From Reticulitermes lucifugus (Eukaryota > Arthropoda > Insecta > Blattodea > Rhinotermitidae), in contig JAKCWW010001172.1 of assembly GCA_026260175.1 (NCBI GenBank), positions 1 through 64,000 on the forward strand: a DNA stretch of 64,000 nucleotides, in the 5' to 3' direction. Under the pieces are notes generated by a model. It did no database searches and had not been told where the DNA came from. It saw nothing but the letters and a program-made list of their open reading frames with translations. Positions 45,403 to 56,009 of this stretch are shown piece after piece; the stretch's first letter is position 1; each line of letters starts with the position of its first letter. Made by a program: the position numbers and the translations under genes.

Positions 45403-45668
45403 GGGCGCGCGGTGGCGTAGTTGGTTGAGGCACTACGCTACAAACCGGAACGACGCGGGTTCGATTCCCGATGGTGTCACATTGACATAATCGTTTCGGT
45501 CGCACTATGGCCCTGGNNNNNNNNNNNNNNNNNNNNNNNNNNNNNNNNNNNNNNNNNNNNNNNNNNACCTTCATGTGCCGATTGTCTAAAAACCTGGGAG
45601 CCTCGACCTCCTTGAGCCCTAAGGGCCTGCCAAGGCCTGTATGGGACCACTTTACCTTAGAAGACAAA
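45403..45668 (+). mobile_element. SINE-2 copy interrupted by a 50-N gap
   Basis: The tRNA-like head has an A-box-like TGGCGTAGTTGG (45413-45424) and a perfect-looking B box in GCGGGTTCGATTCCCG (45455-45470), followed by CATTGACATAATCGTTTCGG. Behind 50 N (45517-45566) the tail reads ACCTTCATGTGCCG, CCTCGACCTCCTTGAGCCC, GGCCTGCCAAGGCCTGTATGG and GACCACTTTACCTTAG. The tail resembles that of SINE-1 (GGCCTG, then CTTTACC), so the two families may share a 3' end. Confidence 0.75.
45517..45566. other. Assembly gap (50 N)
   Basis: This is the second run of exactly 50 N, again behind the tRNA-like head of a SINE. Confidence 0.95.
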
Positions 45669-45879
45669 TCATTGGTGGTTTTGAGTCTTCTACTTTAATG
45701 GAAAGTGGTTCAAATTTCTGTTTTTATAGAAGGTGGAGAATTTAGCCTACTTGTCAGCTGAGTAACTACAAACTCCCCTTGTATCATGAAGGGAAAAATA
45801 TGTGTCATATATATGTACTGGCTTGTCTGTGCACACAGTCTGCACTGAATATGTTATTGTCTCCTGTATCCTAGGAAAA

Positions 45880-46172
45880 ATTGAGATTTTCAAGACACGG
45901 ATTTCCTCCAAGTGAGATATCCCCTTGTCCTAGCAAGGATAATCGTTTTTAAATTTTATGAACATTTAAATACTGGGAGATTTTTTCTCCGTACCTATGC
46001 AAATATGTCAGTTTTATTCACTGATCGATGGGTTTCCCTCAGTGGGATTTTTCCCACATCCTAGCAACTGTGTTAAATTTTGTTTCCTCCAAACGATGGG
46101 GCTTCCCCTTATACTTGCAACTGCGTCAGTTTGGTTTCTCCTAGAGCGATGGGTTCTCCGTGCATCTAATAG
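45880..46172 (+). repeat. Degenerate tandem repeat, 53-66-bp period
   Basis: The anchor GCAANNxTGxGTCAGTTT recurs at about 45933, 45999, 46064 and 46117, followed each time by a TTTCCTCC-like block, an AxCGATGGG block and a TTCCCC block. Periods are about 66, 65 and 53 bases. The best pair is 46064 and 46117. An open frame of 115 codons spans the array and beyond, but is explained by the repeat and lacks a domain. Confidence 0.65.
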
Positions 46173-46174
46173 AA

Positions 46175-46895
46175 ACAGCTTACTGTGCCTTCCCTCTTAC
46201 AAGGAAGGAAGTATATTTCACACATTTCTGCTACGGCAATTAGATTTTCGAGGTGCAGAACGTGAGGGAAGGACGAAGAGACTCCGTGAATTATATAGTG
46301 CACTCTCATATATTGTTTTCTTTTATGTCTTGTGGTTTGAATAATACTGTGCAGATAAAATTATTGGTAGTATTGTCGATTTTATGAAACTTAGTCGCTA
46401 TTATGGCATATGAATAACTCTGTGTGTAGCGGGAATTATGTAGGACTTGAACAGAAAGCCCAAGATTGTAGAGTCTGAATGACCTGTGATGGACACGGTG
46501 GACATGAACACCTATACTGCCAAAGTAAGCAAATTGCCTTTCGTAATGTGGTTAGCTTCATCTTGTTATTACAACATTAAAAACAACCGCTTTATTTTAC
46601 ACAGTTATTTATACTTGCACTAGTGATGTTACTGAATATGAATACATCATTAAATCTCCCCCAAATTATGTTGTTATTATTATGTCCACTTCTGTTTATA
46701 ATTAAAGCTTCCTCTGCTGCCAAATCGGATCCACCTCGTGCAATGTCTCCCTTACTCAGTCTATTACTATATAAGGTTAGAGCTAATAGGGTTTAGGTCG
46801 TGGACCTACTTGGGAGGATCAAATCGGGTCTCCAGCAGACACTGGTCCTGCAGGCTCTTATCGGATGACTGTGAGGATTAACTGAAATCCATCGG
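46175..46895. other. No gene recognised
   Basis: Unassigned AT-rich sequence. Confidence 0.4.
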
Positions 46896-46907
46896 TTGTT
46901 GTTCTCC

Positions 46908-46963
46908 CCCCAGGAAGACGACATTGGTATACTACCCACTTCCGAAACGTTGGTCGCTAATTA
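46908..46963 (+). ncRNA. Degenerate hammerhead-like unit, GAAACGTT subfamily
   Basis: CCC, AGGAAGA (in the place of CTGANGA), then GGTA, TAC and TACC as a short stem II, CACTTCC, GAAA, CG, TT and GGTCGC. Stem I pairs only as CC with GG. The order and spacing match the units at 29.1 and 48.24 kb, but the core is changed at the first positions. Confidence 0.35.
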
Positions 46964-46989
46964 ATTGCACCTCAAGCTCTCACGTCACA

Positions 46990-48025
46990 GCATCCGGGAA
47001 GTAGGAGTTAGAATATTGAAGCTCATATCACCTATGCTGACACACATGTTTTGCTATTGTGCAGAATCTGTCTATGTGTACATTGGAATATTATTACAAA
47101 ATATGCCATGCCAGCTTGTTCTCGTGTCCTCCTCAATTCGTCATTCACCATAATCCTACCACAAGACCGTAACAATTATAGCCACTTCAGTCTTTTGTGT
47201 GACACAAGATTAAAAAAATAATGGAATATAATCTGGCTGCAGTGACAGCTAACTAGCGTAGAAGTCTTACTTCCCGGTTCCTAGATTCAAAATCCTACCT
47301 CAGCTCCCATCCCATAAGATTGGAACAATCATCCCACACTGGACATCTGTTCATATTGTCCGTAGGCCTTGGCTGTGCGCGTACCAGCAGGGTTGCTGTC
47401 ACTGAACTTTCCCTCTTCTCCTTCGTTTTATTGCCCCTCAAACTTCAATCTGCAGTGAGTAGGACATTGACTTAATCCCTACTTGAATCCTTTACTCTCC
47501 GGTCCAGGAATCCTTCCCCTTCTCTCCCAAAGGACATATCCCCCAATAATATACTCCCAACTCTTGTGGCCCGCAACCAACATGCAAGTGATCAGTCCAG
47601 GGGATAGTAGGTTGAGTCATTAGAAAGACGGAAACAGGTTTGCTGTCCATTCCAGAAGAAAAATACCTTGCCGCTACTTCGTTGAGTCGTTTTGGTATGA
47701 GGTCGTATAAACTGGTAACATAAAATAATTTTACAAACTATGCAGACTGGTACGATATCATAAAACATCTGTGTGTGGGCCTATTCCGTAAGTGTTTACT
47801 AAAAATACACGAGGTCTAGGATCGAAGATTTTAAAGTTGTACAGTATTAATCCATCACCATTGTGTTCACCGGATGCCGATTACGGCTACTAGGCTACTG
47901 TAATGTGGAAAGTGTGATATAAGTTGTGACTTCGGTCACTGTTACTAATCTAGTAATTCAGATCATCCTGTCATCCATCAGTCGTCACGTTAGCAGCGTT
48001 AGGTTCAGACTTCTTAAGATCAATA
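46990..48025. other. Mostly unassigned; possible decayed SINE at about 47240-47300
   Basis: TAACTAGCGTAGAAGTCTTAC and CGGTTCCTAGATTCAAAATCC could be a decayed A and B box pair, but there is no recognisable body. The rest is unassigned. Confidence 0.25.
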
Positions 48026-48029
48026 TCAC

Positions 48030-48680
48030 TCAAATCGGGTAACAAATTTAACCTCTAAGTAAAATATGGCTTTTACTGCGCCGGTTTGCGCGACACTCAA
48101 TAAAATTTTGTGAACATCCCTGTTCCGAATTGCATGCAAATTGGACCATAGTGTAGAAAATGTGGACAATATTTTATTAACCCTGAGAACTACACTCCCT
48201 GGGATATGACGCGGTGTCGTGTGGTAATTATTTACTGACGTTTCGGGACAACGTATCGGTTCCATCTTCATGGGTCAAGAGTCCGAGACTCTCGACAGAA
48301 GAGTGCAGTTCTCATCAACATCGCGGCGGAAGCCTGAAATCAAAGCTAATTAAACTGTTAAATAAAGTACGACTTTGACTACGCCGAACTTAAAAAACTC
48401 ACTGTTCAACGGTAGCATTAAACGAAGATCTTCTGTGCAGAGGTTTATGCAAATGGGACGAGAAATGTTGAAAACAGAACAAAATTTGATTTACACTTAT
48501 AAGTAAAGCATGGTTGAATTGTACACCGATTTGAACGAACCTGCAGCTGCTGAACGGCATCACATGGAGATGTTCTGTGCCAAACTTTATCCACATCGGT
48601 CAAGAAATGTGGGAGTTACGGGTAGAAGTGTATTCACCCCTTAAGTAAAATATGACTTATTGTGTTAAATGCATACACGT
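48030..48680 (+). repeat. Degenerate tandem repeat, same family as 0.46-1.16 kb, with an insertion
   Basis: Units start with CTGTGCCAAACTTTATCCAC-like text at about 48120, 48436 and 48577. They continue with TCGGTCAAGAAATGTGGGAG, a TTTATTCACCCCTTAAG block and TAAAATATGACTT. The hammerhead-like segment at about 48200-48350 lies between units and appears to be a later insertion. Confidence 0.5.
48205..48350 (-). mobile_element. Element of the GAAACGTC hammerhead-like subfamily
   Basis: On the minus strand: GACCC, ATGAAGA (CTGANGA with the first C changed to A), GGAAC, CGATAC, GTTGTCC, C, GAAA, CG, TC, AGTAAATAATTACC. Stem II pairs well; stem I does not. TATGACGCGGTGTCG at one side and CATCGCGGCGGAAGCC at the other are partly complementary and may be element ends. 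The block CGGAAGCCTGAAATCA is shared with 6.43 kb. Confidence 0.45.
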
Positions 48681-48684
48681 ACTG

Positions 48685-51545
48685 AAGTATAATTCTTATC
48701 GCTTGAAGAGCCAGTGCTGGGAGACAACATAAGCCTTTACATGCTCATCTTCTGAAAAACACTATATGCGTCTAGAGAAAGGGCACTTCTTGTAGGCGAG
48801 TTATTTAGTGTGTAGCACTAGAAATGTAATTGTTCTTTGAAGGTTTTTGACAATCGTTTACTTATTATACCCATATTGGTCATTGTACCTTGTCTAAAGT
48901 ATGTGTGATATAGATCTCGTTTCTGGAATTGAATCTACTTTAGAAATGTCAAGTAGCCGTGTATGAAATGCAGCTCAGACGATGGACAGTGGCAAAAGTA
49001 ATGTTGATATAATGGAAATATTGGTTGAGTAACCTTTGACGGTTGTTGAGAAATATAATCCTGTGTTTGCTGTAGTTAGTATTTCGCGTACTAGGAAAAG
49101 TGCAAAAATATAAGAAAAATTATCGTTGTAGTTTAAGGCCGTGTATTCAACACAAAAATGATCCAATTATAAATAAATTATTTGAATGTCAAAGTGAGCG
49201 TTGAAATGAAAAAAAAACGTGAGTCTGTTACCAGTTGAAATAAAGTGTCAGATAATTTATGACGTGTGTTTTGACACATAGTTAATAAATCAGAAAGCTG
49301 TCGCTGCCGGTGCCGGTGCTCTCATGTTAGGCACACCCTTGGCTGCAGTGCCTTTCCACAAGGTCACAAATCGCTGACCAGTAAAGATTCCCATGCGGTA
49401 CATTTTTCGTTACCGTTTCTGTGTTGGAATTTTGAACAGAAGTAAAAGCTCCTGTCTTATGTCTCCACGATAGTTTATGAATTGACTTATTGAAATGCAG
49501 ATGATTGGATGAAAGTGTCAAGAGAATTCGAGAATGCTTTATTGACACTGAGAGTGTCACAAGCCGAAAGTATACAGAAACATATTACCGGTTTCAAATT
49601 GACATAACTCGTTTGTATCATGGAACGTCGTACCATAAGTGCGTGAGAGAAAAATTAGATATTATTTTATCTCATGTTACATTATTGTATTTCAGAATTA
49701 AATCTTCATTCAGTTGCTAGTAAAGTTCTGTCTTGTACAGCCACAATATCTGTTCCTGTCATCGAATAAGTTTACTGTTACCATTGGTTGCGTGCATTGA
49801 GCTTCGAGTTGAGAAGTCGTGAATTGGTATATTGTCTTTGGTGTTGCAAAGCCTTTTGCAACATGTGGTATTCATATTAAAATTGTACGTTGGTATTTTG
49901 CGAATAGCCATCGCTGCCGCCTCACCGAACCTCCAAGCTAGATGTTGTCGTGAAATGCGTTACGGAGTTTGGCAGCTTTTGGTCATCCTTCGTCTTTAAG
50001 CTCTCACTGCTGAATAAATATTCTATATAGATAAACAATTAATAAATGCAAGTAGTATAGTCTCTCCAATTGACAGCAAACCGCTCTCTCTTATAGCCTA
50101 TTAACCACAAGAGAGCGATAGTTTACTTTTACTTCAATGTAATTACATTTTAATATATCCAGCATTTGATATTAGGTGTTTACACAACCAGTACAATAAT
50201 TTATTTTAAAACACCTCCATATAGAAATGTAGCCAACAATATATCATACATGCATGCTTTTTTACGTACGATATTAAATTCAGATCTGTAAAAGAAATTA
50301 GATTGCTTTCCTCAGTCATAATAAGATCCTGTAATAACTGGATCTTTCATCGTATATGAATGATCGATGATGATGGCCTACGAGTTTCAGGCAGAAAAAT
50401 GAAGTCAGTTTAGTGACGCAGCAACAAACAGTTGTGTAAACGCTAGCTTATCTCTGTATATAGTTAATTACGTTTGGGGAAATAATGTTTGTTCTGAGAA
50501 ACATTCGAAAGCCATAAATATAGTTTATGAGAAAATTGCAGATTTTAAATGTTGCAGCGTGTAGTGCGTATATACAGTGTATTTGAAAATTCCAAACTAG
50601 TGTTTGAAAGTTTTTGTAACAACCGATGAAAGAAGTTACAAGAGATACCTTTTAGCTTTGAAAAATTCTTACAGATCGTAGTACACTCGAATTGCCTCTG
50701 CGTATAAAATATAAATCATTCTAATTTTCCCTTTTTCCGACACCCCTTTTATGATTACATATTATTATTTTTATCCTTAATTCTTTAAGCACTCCGACAG
50801 GTTCGTCTACTTTGTAAACTATATTCTAGATTTGTCAGGTTCAGAAAGCTATAACTCTGTGACGGAGCAGAAAGTAGATAATATGCAAGTGTTGTGCCCC
50901 AAACTTTGCTTGTTTCAGTACTATAGCGAGACACACAGCCACATCCCTGTCAAAGCATTATAACCCAAACCCATATTTCACGCTTTAAAGTATGTAATCC
51001 CAAACCTTTTGATGCAAAATACTGAATACTGTCCAGTGACGCGCTGCTCCTATAATTACCCTGACGAATATAATATTTTATGTGCTACATATTTATTGTT
51101 AATAAGTTATGCTTGATGCCATTCATTCCACGGCATGTTAGTATCTTTCAGTCACAAATACAGAAACATGACTTGTACAAAGGTACAGATCTACAGTTCT
51201 TACATATTGTGTATTGAAAGTTGGTCCCTCGTCCTAAGGGAACAACATAATCGAGCTTCAAGGCTACTTAGCTTCTGGGCTTTTCCACTTACAGCTAAGC
51301 ACTCTAGACCCTCTTATCGACGGACCTCTAATGTACGGATTTCGGAAATAACGGACGAAACTTTTTGGTTCCGAAATTTTGCCCGGCAGTGTATACATGT
51401 CAAATATGTAAGAGTACCGACACAAGGTTCTGTCCTTAATTATCATTTATCTACGTTTACTAAAAGGTTAGTTATATTTGTGTATTATGTGTATGCATTA
51501 GTGTTATTTATGCAGTAATGTACTACTGTTTTGGCGAATTTGTAG
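48685..51545. other. Long stretch without recognised elements
   Basis: About 2.9 kb of AT-rich sequence. Frames at 51135-51518 and its antisense have no recognisable domain. An (AT)n run follows at 51549-51566. Confidence 0.45.
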
Positions 51546-51689
51546 GCTATATATATATATATATACATAATTTGAAGGTACCGGACAATCGGCATTATCG
51601 GATCACAAACTCCTGCTATTAGTCCATTCGTAGGAGAGTCTGCAGTAGTACCATTACTATACCATCGTCAAAGCTGTCCGAAGCTGCGG

Positions 51690-51960
51690 TATAGTTGAGG
51701 GTTCATAAAGAATTCACGAGGATGTTTCTGGTGGTAGATGAAACTGCATAATGAGGAGCCTAACAATTATCTTCACTAAATATTATTAGAGGGGTAAAAT
51801 TGTGGATAATTGATAAGCTGGTTATGTAGCACACATTAGGAAAATGATAACTGCTTACACAACCCTTTATGAAAGTACTGATATGCGGGGAATTCTTGGC
51901 CGGTTAAGTTACTATCAGCGTACTGAGAACGATCTTCAGCCATGAAGTTGATGAGTTAAT
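51690..51960 (+). mobile_element. LINE 3' fragment, heavily mutated
   Basis: AGATGAAACTGCATAATGAGG followed by GAGCCTAACAATTATCTTC parallels the RRLHNEELNDLYSS coding block of the 41.25-kb LINE, and CTGGTTATGTAGCACACAT parallels WAGHVARM. The tail ATGCGGGGAATTCTTGGCC, GGTT, GAGAACGATCTTCAGCCATG is present. Many indels and stops show greater age than the 41.25-kb copy. Confidence 0.65.
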
Positions 51961-51964
51961 TGAT

Positions 51965-54900
51965 TGTTCTTTGGCAATTAATTACACTAGTTGATGTCTT
52001 TACGTGTTTGATACAGTGTTTTAAAGTGAACGTCCCTCCGACCATTTACTGAAATGTGAAACTACGTTACACTGACATGAAAGATAAAATAAAATGTATT
52101 TTGTTCGTCAGCAGGGATTGTGTATCTTCGAATGAGGCAAAACCAGAGCAGTTATTAACATGTCTCTATGTTACATGCACTCTTGAAAATCTTTTTCCAG
52201 ATTACAAGGTGCTGGAAGTATTCCATGTAATGTGTTCGACGCTCTATGCGTTATGACTCAAATTGACAGCGCGAAAATAAAAATTTCTTTGATCGGTGTG
52301 TGTGTAAACACAAAACATAAATCAACAGAAAGAAGCTAAATTAAAACTCTGTTATATAAAACTGATATTTAACAGTATTTAAACCTTAAATTAGCGTTGT
52401 TTCAGAAGTTGAAATTGTTATTACTTTCTACATGCATTCAGACGTTTGACAAAGAACTTGTCTCTTTTTTATATGTCCTAAATTTACGGTTTTTAATCTA
52501 ACCTAAACAAAGTGTTCCTCAGAGGAGAACATTTCCTTTCGACTTCGAAAAGTAGGGGATGTTTCGAAACTGCAGCAATTAACGTGCACAAAGAAATCAA
52601 TTCCCCCATATTTACACTCTTCTTGGCATACACGGTCTATGCATATTTCTTGAAGGGGAACAAAACTAATAGGGTTCGTGCACGTTATACACACATACAC
52701 GCTTACACGTAATTTCTCGTAAATATAAAGACATCACCGCCAAAAGATTTGACGTTACAGGTACATAATGATGCACTGTGGTTTCCATAACGTTGCGTTC
52801 TAGAGAGTGATTTGAAAACATGGAAAGAACCATAAAAGGAGAGGAGTATTTTCAAAGATCAGAAGTCAAAAAATGTCATAGGAAAAGAAAGGGGGAGACA
52901 TGAGCACGTGTTCTATGGAGCTGAATATTATTTTTTTCTCTTTATTTTTTTTGCTGTTTAAAGAGAAATTAAAAAGATCAAAGGATATCTTTGTGTTAAG
53001 TGAAAACATGGTAGCTCCCTTCGAATATATTTCAAGCTGGCGAAATTGTTGGTGGTTTTCAGTTTGTTAATATGACTCTTTTATTTATTTCATATGGCTT
53101 CGAAACTCTGTTTTTCTCTGGAGAGACTGTAGCGGATAAGAGGTGGAGGATTCAAGAGGGGCTGTTTACAGGTTATGTTAAAGGTAAAATTCTAAAAAAG
53201 CAGAAAGGGTAACAAAATCAAAATTAAAGATAAGAGCTGAAAGCATGTGTTCATTGAAGTTCTTTTCCATAAAATTGTAATAATCTTTGAAGCCATATAC
53301 AAAATCTTCATTGAGTCGTTGCAAAATATTTTCTCTACTAATGGCTTTATGAAATAATGGTTTTTGTAAGTGCAGCATACTAAGAAAATGATTTTTGAAG
53401 TTGTTAATCAGAAAACCGTGTATAAGAACGAAATGTATGTGTAAAGGGTTGACTAGTAGTTTAAAAAACGCTTTCATCTTTGTAACAAAATTCACGTGTA
53501 ACTTTATGGTAGCAAATTTCTCATTAGAAACTTGAACCGGTACCTTACATCCGTCATTATTTATAGTTTTGCCCAGTGTTCAGTGCGTTGAGTTAAGTCA
53601 GTAGTATGTAATATTTCTCAAACTTAATAGTCGTGCCACCTTATAAGCCAATCAGACGATTAAATACTTTGTAATTGACACATAATCCAAAATAAACGAG
53701 TGAATAACCTGTTATTAAAAGGAAGGAATATAGAACACATATATGATTGTTTCTTTTAAATCGCTTTTCTTTTAAAGGTCCTATTAATTAATGCGATTTT
53801 GTCAATACCTTTACTTGATTAACATAGTATTGGATCTGACTAACTGCTGTATGACACAATAATTTGATTCCCTAGTGAAATTGTTAAAAACTGGCCTTCC
53901 ACGTTTCAGTAGCGTAAATTCTTAATAGAACGGATAAGGAAAAATACTTTTTTTAAACCGATATGACCTTGGAATTGTAAATTGCCAATAAAATATACGT
54001 AAAGAAAGAGCGAATATCAAGCTGCTAACTTGTTCATAATATTGCACAATTAATATCCAATTGTGTGTGTAGGTCTGTAGTCTAGATAGCCCTTCACAGA
54101 CTCATATAGGCATGCGCACTTTAACTTTACCCATAAGGAAAACAATTTACAAAGTTTGGACGATTTTTATATAGAATTTCGAAATCAGATCGACATCGGC
54201 CATGAATATTTCTTCTATACCTCTGTCAAAAGAGGCTGGAAGCCGATAACATGACTGAGTATTAACAGGCTATTGCCGGGTTGCACATGTCCCGGGCGCT
54301 GGGTCACCCAGGCGACTAAATTTTGTTCGGTGGAACCTAATATTTGTGGATCGTCAGTATGGAACTGGCTTGACGCCACCCTTCTGGCGCCTAGAATTTG
54401 GAGGTGGCTGCTAGGTTTACTGAAAATTTATGGACTCCTGTACTGTTGCCATTATGGCAACCGTATTGAGACATATATTTGGACAGTGTTTGTGGGCAGT
54501 TGCCCGATTGTGCGATTTACGAAATCAGTGTTAGCGCTCTGTGTATCATCACACATAACCTACGACACTACAAGAAGCAAGTGACAGTCCGTAAAATGTT
54601 TCTAAGTACATGTCCACTCGTACGTTTCTCTATCAGCACACACCTCACTTGTCGTCGGTAGCACAGAGCGAGAGCGGAATGCGTTCCATTGTAGGTCTCT
54701 GACTGAAAGTATTTCGAAGTACTTGTTCACTTCTGTGCTTTACAAAAGTAGAATTAGGTGTCCTCGATCAACAAACAAATGCCTGACCAGGATAGTGCTG
54801 AACAAGCGTGTATTATCGCTTTTTTCATTTTACAGAAACAGCATTCCTTATCAACGCGCGCGCGCGCGCACACACACACACATACACACTTCATATCTCT
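51965..54900. other. No gene recognised; one AT-rich ORF and a (CG)n/(CA)n microsatellite
   Basis: About 2.9 kb. A 105-codon minus frame (53178-53495) rich in Phe, Leu, Asn and His has no domain I recognise. A (CG)7 run passing into (CA)n lies at 54855-54881. Confidence 0.4.
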
Positions 54901-54902
54901 CC

Positions 54903-55187
54903 CTTTTTTTTGTGAAGGGTCCCGCAGCAGATACTACGGACGCACCGTAGCCTTCAAACTTGTTGTACAACCCTGTGATGAAGATGATTAGTGTTTCTTC
55001 GTTTTTCCGTGTAATGGAGCACCGGTGGAATGAAATTGACAAGGAAAAACCGAAATACTCGGGGAAAAACCTGTCCTAGTGCCATTTTGTCCATCACAAA
55101 TCCCACATGAACTGACCCGGGATCGAACCCGAGCCTCCGTGGTAAGAGGCCGGCGACTAACCGCCTGAGCCATGGCACGGCCTAATC
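54903..55187 (-). mobile_element. SINE-4 copy, best preserved
   Basis: On the minus strand the head reads GTGCCATGGCTCAGGCGG (A-box-like, around 55161-55172), TTAGTCGCCGGCCTC, GGAGGCTCGGGTTCGATCCC (B box, 55119-55130), then GGTCAGTTCATGTGGGATTT, GTGATGGACAAAATGGCAC, TAGGACAGG and CCACCGGTGCTCCATTAC. It ends with a GTCCGTAG, TCTGCTGCGGGACCC block. Overlapping open frames on both strands (74 and 77 codons) are repeat-derived. Confidence 0.85.
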
Positions 55188-55189
55188 CA

Positions 55190-55925
55190 AAAACTTACTG
55201 AGCTATCAGAGTAGGAGACTTTTAAATCAGGAAGTTTCTCATTATGTGTATCCTAAATTTCTCATTTAATTATTCTTTTCCTGACAACTACAGTTTCACA
55301 CATTCGCGAATTACATACTTGGGTCAAAATAAGAGAGCGAATTTCACAGCAATGGCTACATTTGTCAAAATGTCTGGTTTATGTTACATTTTCTTTATAT
55401 TTGCTTTGTGTAAAGCAGATTTGATTGTAACTGCATTTTGTAATAATGGAAGTTACTGTACAATTCCAATGTGCTAGTTTTTGTTCTTCCTGATTACCGA
55501 ACATGAATCTCCGGGCAGTTAGCGCCGAATTTTAAGGGCAAATCATTATTCGAGGAAATACTTGAAGAACAATATGTCGTTAGTCAATACTGTGTAAAGA
55601 CTGTTACAGGCGTCTGAGCTGGGTGACCTTGCATCACTCATGCTGTCATGAGGACACAATGAGATGGAGGAGTGGTCGCGTTCGGGCACAATGGGTGATT
55701 TAGTGGCTCTGCAGATGGAAGCTACTGTACGAAGATCGGTACGTGGGCTCTTCGGTCAATACGGGCGTGTCACTATATAAATGTTTATTTTATTTAGTGA
55801 AATAAATGGCTGATTAGAAAATATTGTTACAAGTCAATAGAAATCATGCAAATGCATGCATTTTATAAAACTTTCATGCCTACGCCAGTCATTCAGTTGT
55901 CAGTCTCAGTAAGTGCTTCATGAAT
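55190..55925. other. No gene recognised
   Basis: Unassigned. A plus frame at 55244-55477 ends with a Phe/Leu-rich stretch and two Cys-containing segments, but it has no recognisable signal peptide start and no known family. Confidence 0.35.
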
Positions 55926-55931
55926 ATCTCT

Positions 55932-56005
55932 TAACTAATTAACTAACTCCATGTAGCAGAGTCCTTTTTGGGAGCTAATAGTCGCCTATATGCTCAAGAA
56001 AACTC
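55932..56005 (-). mobile_element. LINE 3' tail fragment, antisense
   Basis: The plus strand reads TAACTAATTAACTAACTCC, ATGTAGCAGAGTCCTTTTTG and GGGAGCTAATAGTCG, the reverse complement of the (TTAG)n-ended LINE tail at 41.68-41.73 kb with substitutions. Confidence 0.55.
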
Positions 56006-56009
56006 TCAT

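Noticed and set aside
45421-45698. Frames across the SINE-2 copy, including one spanning the N gap
   Set aside because: They are translations of a tRNA-like head and unknown bases.
51290-51610. Possible pogo/Tigger-like ends around ACGGATTTCGG and CCGGACAATCGG
   Set aside because: Weak resemblance to known TIR motifs only; no matching inverted pair or target duplication was found.
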